Under the pieces are notes generated by a model, which worked only from the letters and a program-made list of their open reading frames with translations, was not told the DNA's origin and made no database searches. From an uncultured Bacteroidales bacterium (GTDB lineage Bacteria; Bacteroidota; Bacteroidia; Bacteroidales; Muribaculaceae), in assembly GCA_947175585.1 (NCBI GenBank), contig CAMWNL010000155.1, forward strand, positions 1-5,330: 5,330 bases of DNA, given 5' to 3'. Positions 1 to 5,330 of this stretch are shown piece by piece; positions within the stretch are counted from its first letter, which is position 1; every line of letters begins with the position of its first letter. Position numbers and translations under genes: made by a program.

Positions 1-392
1 CCTCTAATCCGCTCTGTGCATTGGCCAACTCTTATGTAAATGGCACTAATGAAGCTGCTACAGCCTGGCTTTTCTCTCCTGCGATCGATCTGTCTGATTA
101 TGCGGCGGCCACATTGAGCGTCGAACAGGCTTTTGGCTTCTATTTCCCGACTGAGCAAGGGTCTTTCTGCACTGTCAATATCCGTGAAAGCGGAGAAGGC
201 AATGACTGGGAGCAGCTCACCCTGACTGCTTTCCCTGAAAAGGGTAATGGCAATTGGACCGGATGGGCTGAAAACACTATCGACATTTCTGCTTATGCAG
301 GCAAAAAAATAGAAATCGCATTCAAATATGTCAATGATGGCAAGCAGAGTATTGCCTGGGAAATCCGTAATCTCTCTGTCAAAGCCAACTAA
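1..392 (+). CDS. C-terminal fragment of a surface protein ending in a choice-of-anchor J type domain
   Basis: The reading frame is open from the left edge (first full codon at base 3) to TAA at 390-392, so this is the 3' end of a gene starting outside the window. A TTG at base 21 could be mistaken for a start, but codons 3-20 continue the homology to the next gene (Pro, Cys and Ala positions match), so it is internal. The ~129 visible residues form most of a choice-of-anchor J / cleaved-adhesin type beta-sandwich: an NEAATAWL..SPAI segment, EQAFGFYFPT, a W-QLTLTAFPEKG segment, DISAYAGK and a closing SIAWEI strand. About 90 of 127 aligned residues are identical to residues 619-745 of the next protein. 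It ends right after this domain, without the Pro/Asp linker and C-terminal domain seen in the neighbour. Such domains are typical of exported Bacteroidota proteins and are thought to bind ligands or mediate contacts. Upstream domains and export signal are not visible. It is probably co-transcribed with the next gene, 17 bp downstream. Confidence 0.85.
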   Translation, partial: SNPLCALANSYVNGTNEAATAWLFSPAIDLSDYAAATLSVEQAFGFYFPTEQGSFCTVNIRESGEGNDWEQLTLTAFPEKGNGNWTGWAENTIDISAYAGKKIEIAFKYVNDGKQSIAWEIRNLSVKAN

Positions 393-409
393 AAATAATT
401 TTAGCAAAA

Positions 410-3136
410 ATGAAAACTGTTAAATCATATATTTCCGGTCTCGTAGCGGCTGTGGCGCTTGGTACTGGCTTCACGGCTTGTCAGGATGACATTGATGCGC
501 CCGTCATCGAAGTGCCGGTTGCCGTCAATCAGGCCAATACGACTATCGCTGAACTAAAAGCCGCTTTCTGGCAGGAAGCCAGTAACTATGCTGACTCGGT
601 GCGCACCAAGTCTGACGGTTCACATTATATTATCAAGGGTCGTGTGATATCGTCTGACGAGCAGAGCAATGTGTTTAAATTCATCTCGATTCAGGACGAA
701 ACGGGTGCGATTAACTTCTCGGTCAATTCATATAACCTATATCTCAACTACCGTCTCGGGCAGGAGATAGTGATTGACGCTACGGGCATGTATGTCGGTA
801 AATATGCCGGTCTTCAGCAGTTCGGCACTCCTTCATATTATGAAAATGGCTCCACATGGCAGGTCGGCTTTATGTCGCCCCAGTTCTTCCAGCGTCATAT
901 CGAACTCAACGGTGTGCCTGATGTTGAAAAGATTGATACAATCACCGTCAATTCATTCAGCGAGTTTGACACATCAGCCGAGGGGCTGCAGAAATGGCAG
1001 AGCCAGTTGGTGAGAATCAACAACGTTCATTTTCAGGACGGTGGTATAGCCACATTCTCTGCATATCACAGTAATTCAAACGACGACGTCAACAAGACTC
1101 TTATCGACTCTGAGGGCAACAGCATCGTGTTGCGTACGAGCGGCTATGCAAATTTCTGGAATGAGACTTTGCCTGCCGGTAATGGTGATATTGTAGGTAT
1201 CCTCAGTTTCTATCAGAATCTTGCCGGATCATCGATGTGGCAGCTTATTCTTAATGATTATGAGGGTTGTATGAATTTCGACAATCCGACTGTGGCTCCC
1301 GGAACAGAAAGCAATCCTTACGGTGTCGCTGACGTTGTGAAACTCGAATCCGACGGAACTCCTGCGAGCGGTTGGGTGAGTGGTTATATCGTGGGTTCTG
1401 TAGCTCCCGGCGTCACAGAAGTCAAGTCTGACGATGATGTCGTCTGGAGCGCCGACGCCTTGATGCCTTATACTCTCGTAATCGGTGCAGACAAAGAGAC
1501 TAAAAACCTCTCGGATGCTCTTATTGTCGAACTGCCTGCCAATACACCTCTCCGACAGTACGGTAATCTGCGTGACAATCCGGCTAATTACGGTAAGGCT
1601 ATTACAATCCGTGGTGACTTTGAAAAAGTGATGGGCTCATACGGTCTTACCGGAAACTCTGGCGCCGCCTCACAATTCAAGATTGAAGGTGTGCAGACCG
1701 GAGGCGAGGGCATTGCAGAAGGTAATGGCTCGGAGCTTTCGCCTTATAATCCCCTCCAGGTTATAGCCCAGAATCCCTCGTCTACAACTGTCGCGACTGA
1801 GACAGGCGTATGGGTCAAGGGATATATCGTAGGCTATATGCCGACTGACGGCTCATCGACCACGCTATCCGGCACAGTGTTCGGTGTTACCGGTAATGTA
1901 GCCAATACTAATCTTGTAATCGCTTCTACTCCTGACGAAACAAATTCGGCTAAGTGCGTAGGCGTGCAGCTTGTCGCCGCTTCAGTAGCAGCAGGAGTGC
2001 GTGATGCCCTTAATCTTGCTTCCCATCCCGAAAATCTCGGCAAGATGCTTTCTATCAAAGGTGACATCATGAAGTATTGTGGTGGTCCCGGTGTCAAGAA
2101 TGGAGTCGAATACACTCTCGACGGTCAGGGTGGGGTGGTTACTCCCGAGCCGGTTCCGTCTGAAGGCGTGATTTACAGCGAGTCGTTTGAAAACGGCAAT
2201 CTCGGTGAGTTTACTGCTACTGTTGAGACTTCGGGCTCTTGGGGCGGTTGGAAAGCCAATACTAATACTCCGTCTTGCGCTATAGCTAATTCTTATATTA
2301 ATAGCGTGAATGAGGCGGCGACCGCATGGCTCATCTCGCCGGCGATAAATCTTGGGGATGCTAAGGCTGCCTCTGTAAAACTTGAACAGGCTTTTGGCTT
2401 CTACTTCCCGACCAAGCAGGAAAACTTCTGTACCCTGAATATCCGTGAAGTCGGTGGCCAGTGGCAGCAGCTCACACTCACGGCTTTCCCTGAAAAGGGT
2501 TCCGGTAACTGGACATCTTTTGCAGAGAATACGGTTGATATATCGGCTTATGCCGGTAAGACTGTGGAAATCGGTTTTAAATACTATAACGATGGTAAGC
2601 AGAGCATTGCATGGGAAATCAAAAATTTCTCCCTGATTGCTGACGCTGGTTCGGTTACACCCGGTCCTGATCCTACTCCCGACCCTGGGACTGATCCTGA
2701 CCCTGTGACTCCTCCGGCATCCGGTGAGGCGGTTTCTATCAAGGCGACTTCAATTACCAATGTCCCCGGCACAACTACTGTCGACGGTTATACGATTACC
2801 ATCGATAAGGCTTCCGGTTCAACTGCTCCGGCATCTCACTCAGGCACATCGGCTATCCGCCTTTATGCCGATAATACAATCGAGATTAAAGGTCAGCGCA
2901 TGACGAGTATTAAATTTACTTTGTCAAGTGATAACGGTTATCGCTACACCACCGTTCAGCCAAGCACGGGCACTATTTCTCCGGCTCAGGCTGAAGGCGA
3001 CACTTCGTTCACATGGGTTGGCGATGCGTCATCTGTGACATTTACTATAGGCCACGATGCGACTCTCGGCAGTGAGGGTAGCTCAAAGCGCGGTCAGGTT
3101 CGTTTCACTCAGATAGACATTACTCCGGCTAAGTAA
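410..3136 (+). CDS. Multidomain surface lipoprotein: DUF5689, two DUF6359-like modules, choice-of-anchor J domain, C-terminal beta-rich domain
   Basis: A 908-residue protein. Residues 1-24 are a lipoprotein signal: basic start (K2, K5), a hydrophobic core and a lipobox FTAC with lipidated C24. The following QDDID resembles the acidic lipoprotein export signal that sends Bacteroidota lipoproteins to the cell surface. Residues ~43-292 fit DUF5689 (TIAELKAAF, then YIIKGRVIS.. at 73-81, SIQDETGAI at 93-101, LGQEIVI, MYVGKYAGLQQFG). Residues ~298-428 and ~433-572 are two DUF6359-like modules, each with a (E)(S/L)xPY entry and a WV(S/K)GYIVG motif (322-329 and 468-475); the second has the fuller family end (NLGKMLSIKGDI, then YCGGPG). 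Residues 586-745 are a choice-of-anchor J domain, 747-772 a Pro/Asp/Thr linker, and 773-908 a beta-rich domain (GYTITIDKASGSTAP, IRLYADNTI, FTWVGDASSVTFTI). The ATG is chosen because the signal peptide begins there; upstream sequence is A-rich without a Shine-Dalgarno motif. Family names are from memory of motifs. Function is unknown; surface ligand capture, perhaps alongside a TonB-dependent receptor upstream of the window, is inference. Confidence 0.9.
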   Translation: MKTVKSYISGLVAAVALGTGFTACQDDIDAPVIEVPVAVNQANTTIAELKAAFWQEASNYADSVRTKSDGSHYIIKGRVISSDEQSNVFKFISIQDETGAINFSVNSYNLYLNYRLGQEIVIDATGMYVGKYAGLQQFGTPSYYENGSTWQVGFMSPQFFQRHIELNGVPDVEKIDTITVNSFSEFDTSAEGLQKWQSQLVRINNVHFQDGGIATFSAYHSNSNDDVNKTLIDSEGNSIVLRTSGYANFWNETLPAGNGDIVGILSFYQNLAGSSMWQLILNDYEGCMNFDNPTVAPGTESNPYGVADVVKLESDGTPASGWVSGYIVGSVAPGVTEVKSDDDVVWSADALMPYTLVIGADKETKNLSDALIVELPANTPLRQYGNLRDNPANYGKAITIRGDFEKVMGSYGLTGNSGAASQFKIEGVQTGGEGIAEGNGSELSPYNPLQVIAQNPSSTTVATETGVWVKGYIVGYMPTDGSSTTLSGTVFGVTGNVANTNLVIASTPDETNSAKCVGVQLVAASVAAGVRDALNLASHPENLGKMLSIKGDIMKYCGGPGVKNGVEYTLDGQGGVVTPEPVPSEGVIYSESFENGNLGEFTATVETSGSWGGWKANTNTPSCAIANSYINSVNEAATAWLISPAINLGDAKAASVKLEQAFGFYFPTKQENFCTLNIREVGGQWQQLTLTAFPEKGSGNWTSFAENTVDISAYAGKTVEIGFKYYNDGKQSIAWEIKNFSLIADAGSVTPGPDPTPDPGTDPDPVTPPASGEAVSIKATSITNVPGTTTVDGYTITIDKASGSTAPASHSGTSAIRLYADNTIEIKGQRMTSIKFTLSSDNGYRYTTVQPSTGTISPAQAEGDTSFTWVGDASSVTFTIGHDATLGSEGSSKRGQVRFTQIDITPAK
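2264..2644 (+). repeat. Paralogous copy of the choice-of-anchor J coding segment also found at 3-389
   Basis: This segment of the large lipoprotein gene (residues 619-745) matches the coding segment at 3-389. By hand alignment about 90 of 127 residues are identical, with one 2-residue gap near the middle. DNA identity is patchy. Many synonymous positions differ, yet there are exact blocks, such as the 20 bases at 123-142 and 2384-2403 and the 18 bases at 228-245 and 2483-2500. This is a diverged in-order domain duplication, not a recent mobile repeat; there are no target-site duplications or terminal inverted repeats. Confidence 0.85.
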
Positions 3137-3158
3137 GATATTCCCTTAGACTATATGG

Positions 3159-3196
3159 CGTCCGGCTGAGCTTTGACTCTTGCCGGACGTTTTTTT
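3159..3196 (+). terminator. Strong intrinsic terminator after the surface-lipoprotein operon
   Basis: An 8-bp perfect GC-rich stem (cgtccggc at 3159-3166 with gccggacg at 3182-3189) is followed directly by seven T residues at 3190-3196. The 15-base loop can hold a further 3-bp GAG/CTC helix around a 6-base loop. It begins 22 bp after the stop codon of the lipoprotein gene and upstream of a new promoter, so it separates the two transcription units. Confidence 0.93.
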
Positions 3197-3210
3197 CTGA
3201 GTGACGTCTA

Positions 3211-3241
3211 TTTGATAGATGGTTGAAAATGCGTAATTTTG
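3211..3241 (+). promoter_or_regulatory. Bacteroidota sigma-ABfr type promoter for the DUF3822-rsmD operon
   Basis: A -33 element TTTG at 3211-3214 lies 19 bp upstream of a -7 element TAATTTTG at 3234-3241, an exact match to the TAnnTTTG consensus at the expected 19-21 bp spacing. Initiation would fall near 3247-3252, giving a leader of only about 10-15 bases before the ATG at 3261. No Shine-Dalgarno sequence is visible in that leader. The position, right behind the terminator and ahead of a tightly packed gene set, supports the call. Confidence 0.8.
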
Positions 3242-3260
3242 TAGTCGAAAGACTTGTCTG

Positions 3261-4052
3261 ATGAATATTGACGATACTAATAATTTGACAGCCTCACGAC
3301 GGCTTTTGGTTCTTGTCCGTGCTGACGGTGTGGAGACACTCGTTGGCAGCGCTGATGCTGATGAGTGGCGCCGTGGTGAGATTGCTGTTAATGTCCCGGG
3401 TGTATCAACCCCTGTCAAGACGCTTGAGGAGGCTGTCTATACCTCTCCCGGACTTTTAGCCGATTATAGTGATGTTGATGTCGTTGCTGACAGTAAAAGT
3501 TTTGTTATCGTCCCGTCGGAGATTGCTGGAGACAGTGATTTGGTCTGCAAAGTTGTCAGTCGGCTATGGCCTGATCGGAGTGGCGATGAAGTGATTGTCG
3601 ATAATTGTGGGTCAGTGGTGTTTCTGACATTGTTTGATAAATCACTTGTCGGTTTTGTCAATCGCACATTTGTGCGGTCATCTCTCCACGGTCGCATGGC
3701 TATGTTGACTTCATTTTTTATGTCACTGAGTGCTCCCGTCAATCGGGTGAAGCTTTATGTGTGTTTTGACGGATCATCTCGTGTTGATATTGTAGCCCTG
3801 ACATCCGACAGTCTTTTGATGGCTAACAGTTTCGAATGTGATTCGATTGATGACGCGGTTTATTTCATCATGACTTGTGTAAAGGACTGCGGCTTTGACG
3901 AACTTGATGACGAAATGCTCCTTTGTGGCGATGCTGACAGATGTGCGGCTGCGACTGAAATTCTGCGTCAGTATATCAACTCTGTGATGCCGCTGCTTAT
4001 CCCGGCTCCTGATATTAATATAGCTCTTGAATTGCTCTACTTGAAGAAATGA
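3261..4052 (+). CDS. DUF3822 family protein
   Basis: A 263-residue protein that I assign to DUF3822, a Bacteroidota family of about this length commonly encoded next to rsmD. Supporting marks are a short N-terminal beta region (RLLVLVRADGVETLVGS, residues 14-30), the LEEAVYTSPGLLADYSDVDV segment (55-74) leading into a FVIVPSEI motif (81-88), a central strand-rich stretch, and the C-terminal VDIVALTSDSLLMANSF strand pair (175-191) followed by a DDAVYFI helix (197-203) and an LLCGD turn (220-224). There is no signal peptide or transmembrane segment, so it should be cytoplasmic. No catalytic motif is evident. The fold may be RNase H-like or actin-like as I recall for the family, but that is uncertain. 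Its TGA overlaps the rsmD ATG in an ATGA tetranucleotide, indicating translational coupling and suggesting, without proof, a role near rRNA modification or ribosome assembly. Expression should come from the promoter at 3211-3241. The ATG fits because it lies just beyond the predicted transcription start. Confidence 0.85.
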   Translation: MNIDDTNNLTASRRLLVLVRADGVETLVGSADADEWRRGEIAVNVPGVSTPVKTLEEAVYTSPGLLADYSDVDVVADSKSFVIVPSEIAGDSDLVCKVVSRLWPDRSGDEVIVDNCGSVVFLTLFDKSLVGFVNRTFVRSSLHGRMAMLTSFFMSLSAPVNRVKLYVCFDGSSRVDIVALTSDSLLMANSFECDSIDDAVYFIMTCVKDCGFDELDDEMLLCGDADRCAAATEILRQYINSVMPLLIPAPDINIALELLYLKK

Positions 4053-4588
4053 GAATTATACGAGGAAAATATGGACGCCGTCGTTTCGACGTGCCTACTA
4101 ATATAACTGCCCGTCCGACTACGGACTTCGCGCGTGAGAATATATTTAATGTGCTTGAGAATTATGTCGATTTCGAAGGACTTTCGGCTCTCGACCTTTT
4201 TGCCGGTACGGGTGCGATAACTTTTGAATTCCTTTCTCGCGAGTGTGCCGACGTGACAGCCGTCGAGAAATCAAACACCCAATATAACTTCATCCGTAAG
4301 GTCGCCCAGCAGCTCAATGTACAAAACCTTACCCTTATTAAAGGTGATGTGTTTAAGTTTGTCGAAACATGCGTCAAAAAGTTTGATGTTATCTTCGCCG
4401 ATCCTCCCTACGATATGCCTGAATTTGCATCCGTGCCTGAGAAAGTCCTCTCATCACAGATGCTAAAGCCCGGTACAATTTTCATTTTGGAACACAATAA
4501 GCATCACGATTTCAGCAATCTTCCTCATTTCGAAGAGCACCGCACCTACGGCTCCGTCAACTTCTCAATCTTCCGCATCCCCGAGTGA
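4049..4588 (+). CDS. rsmD: 16S rRNA (guanine(966)-N(2))-methyltransferase RsmD
   Basis: A 179-residue class I S-adenosylmethionine-dependent methyltransferase of normal length for RsmD. In Escherichia coli this enzyme methylates N2 of G966 of 16S rRNA in the assembled small subunit. Visible signatures are the basic start RIIRGKYGRRRF (2-13), the RPTTDFARENIFN segment (22-34) typical of RsmD, the SAM-binding motif I DLFAGTG (49-55), an acidic E73 at the end of the second strand expected to contact the SAM ribose, D100 in the GD turn expected near the adenine, and the catalytic motif IV DPPY (118-121). All key residues are present and no frameshift is seen. The start overlaps the stop of the DUF3822 gene by 4 bp, and the next gene begins 3 bp after its stop, so the three form one operon. 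An alternative RNA guanine-N2 methyltransferase is possible but less likely given the RPT and DLFAGTG-DPPY combination and length. Confidence 0.95.
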   Translation: MRIIRGKYGRRRFDVPTNITARPTTDFARENIFNVLENYVDFEGLSALDLFAGTGAITFEFLSRECADVTAVEKSNTQYNFIRKVAQQLNVQNLTLIKGDVFKFVETCVKKFDVIFADPPYDMPEFASVPEKVLSSQMLKPGTIFILEHNKHHDFSNLPHFEEHRTYGSVNFSIFRIPE

Positions 4589-4591
4589 ATT

Positions 4592-5206
4592 ATGGGACTG
4601 TTCAGTTTCTTTAAGCGGAATAAAGTAGAGGAGGGTTTCCAACTTGATTCGCGTCAACCATATAAAGTTATCTGCGATGACGATGAAGGAGTTACGTCAT
4701 ACCGCACGTTTACAGAGCAATTGCGCATGGGCTCAGACCGTGAGGTGCGACTGCCTGTTAAGTTTATCTATGATGCAGATAATCTGTATCAGATGATATT
4801 ATATTTCCCGGCCAAAGATATCGTAGAAAAAATAAAAGAACTTCGGGCTAACCCAGTCCCATGTCTTGTTAGTGTCTGGATTTGGTTTGATGATGGTTCA
4901 TTTATTATAAATTTTCCCGAGGAGTGTGATATGGATTTTGATCCAAATGGGGAGATAATTTGGTGCCATATTGTTTTGGGAAAGACAGGTTTTGATTCAG
5001 AGGCCAAGAAGCTGCAGGAACGTTACGCGACTGAAGGCGAAATCTCTCGCTTTATAATTGAAAAGTTCGTTAATCACGATATAATAGAGATTGAACCCAA
5101 AATTGTTACTGAGTCCCAAACTTTCGAAGGCGCGAGCATAAAACTATATTCACCCACAACTGTCCCCTTTAAGAAAGCCCTGAAATCCCTCCAAGCATCC
5201 TTTTAG
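4592..5206 (+). CDS. Hypothetical protein of 204 residues, last gene of the rsmD operon
   Basis: I do not recognise this family. The protein starts with an amphipathic MGLFSFFKRNK segment, which is too short and charged for a standard signal peptide or transmembrane helix but could lie on a membrane surface. An acidic stretch CDDDEG (28-33) follows, then alternating strands and helices: PVKFIYDADNLYQMILYF (55-72), a helix DIVEKIKELR (76-85), a hydrophobic CLVSVWIWFDDGSFIINF region (91-108), an acidic ECDMDFDPNGE loop (111-121), a strand IIWCHIVLG (122-130), and a helix (134-145). There is no cysteine or histidine cluster or nucleotide-binding motif. It looks like a soluble alpha/beta protein. 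The ATG is 3 bp after the rsmD stop and gives the longest open frame that does not overlap it, so it is probably co-transcribed and translationally coupled. Eight of 19 isoleucines use ATA, against one of 13 in the DUF3822 gene, although rsmD is also fairly rich in ATA. The coding call is supported by full-length openness and operon spacing. Confidence 0.75.
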   Translation: MGLFSFFKRNKVEEGFQLDSRQPYKVICDDDEGVTSYRTFTEQLRMGSDREVRLPVKFIYDADNLYQMILYFPAKDIVEKIKELRANPVPCLVSVWIWFDDGSFIINFPEECDMDFDPNGEIIWCHIVLGKTGFDSEAKKLQERYATEGEISRFIIEKFVNHDIIEIEPKIVTESQTFEGASIKLYSPTTVPFKKALKSLQASF

Positions 5207-5330
5207 CAATACGGCAGCTTCAACCGACTTTTCCGACCCTATCTTGTTTATCTAACCATGTCCGACTTTTCCTACAAAACACACGACTAATAAAATTACA
5301 AACCTGTCACAAAACGCACTCAAAATCGAC
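5207..5330. other. Non-coding tail to the window edge with repeated CCGAC motif
   Basis: No credible gene, RNA gene or consensus promoter was found in these 124 bases. The 11-mer ccgacttttcc occurs twice (5224-5234 and 5262-5272), and CCGAC occurs a third time at 5233-5237. No stem longer than about 3 bp followed by a T-run is present, so the rsmD operon terminator either lies beyond the window or is of another type. Confidence 0.5.

Noticed and set aside
21..392. A complete gene starting at TTG 21
   Set aside because: Codons 3-20 upstream keep the homology to residues 619-624 of the next protein, and the frame is open to the window edge, so the TTG is an internal leucine.
396..404. Promoter -7 like sequence taattttag ahead of the lipoprotein gene
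   Set aside because: It lacks the final G of TAnnTTTG, would leave a leader of almost no length, and lies in a 17-bp gap inside an apparent operon.
1834..2115. Reverse-strand open frame of 93 codons inside the lipoprotein gene
   Set aside because: It lies entirely opposite a well-supported coding sequence, has no recognisable domain and no promoter; it is a shadow frame.
2648..2725. Pro/Asp linker coding repeat as a phase-variation tract
   Set aside because: The codons are irregular (PDP, PTPDPG, TDPDP), there is no perfect short tandem repeat long enough for slippage, and the frame is intact; it is an ordinary interdomain linker.
3146..3418. Reverse-strand open frame across the terminator and the DUF3822 start
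   Set aside because: It crosses a strong terminator and a consensus promoter on the other strand and has no recognisable protein features.
5211..5232. Possible terminator hairpin cgg...ccg followed by tttt
   Set aside because: Only a 3-bp stem with a 9-base loop, and the T-run is short and offset, so it is not convincing as an intrinsic terminator.
5258..5290. A 10-codon ORF starting at ATG 5258
   Set aside because: Too short, with no promoter or ribosome-binding evidence; expected by chance.
5252..5330. Tail of a convergent reverse-strand gene entering from the right edge
   Set aside because: One reverse frame is open for about 25 codons, but the sequence has no recognisable features and this length is expected by chance.

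Overview
The window looks like a chromosomal segment of a gut-type Bacteroidales bacterium, plausibly Muribaculaceae or a relative; the family is inference. The evidence is: domain families almost confined to Bacteroidota (DUF5689, DUF6359, choice-of-anchor J, DUF3822), a lipoprotein signal with acidic residues right after the lipid-modified cysteine, a promoter fitting the Bacteroidota consensus (TTTG, 19 bp, TAnnTTTG), and starts preceded by A/T-rich sequence rather than Shine-Dalgarno motifs. All genes are on the + strand.

Region 1 (1-3136) is the end of a surface-protein operon. It opens with the last ~129 codons of a protein ending in a choice-of-anchor J type beta-sandwich domain. After 17 bp comes a 908-residue lipoprotein with, in order, one DUF5689 module, two DUF6359-like modules, a choice-of-anchor J domain about 70% identical to the end of the upstream protein, a Pro/Asp linker and a C-terminal beta-rich domain. 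The three N-terminal modules share features that suggest tandem OB-like folds (hypothesis). Both proteins are probably exposed at the cell surface; their ligand cannot be read from the sequence. A strong intrinsic terminator (3159-3196) closes the operon.

Region 2 (3197-5206) is a compact housekeeping-type operon. A good Bacteroidota promoter (3211-3241) lies just upstream of a DUF3822 gene. That gene overlaps rsmD (16S rRNA guanine-N2 methyltransferase) by 4 bp, and rsmD is followed after 3 bp by a 204-codon gene I do not recognise. Only the rsmD product has a confidently assignable biochemical function.

Region 3 (5207-5330) is a short A/T-leaning tail with no gene, no convincing terminator and a minor repeated CCGAC motif. 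There is no RNA gene, mobile element, CRISPR array or clear defence or biosynthetic system in the window. The most interesting material is the architecture of the 908-residue lipoprotein, its shared domain with its neighbour, and the two uncharacterised proteins packed around rsmD.
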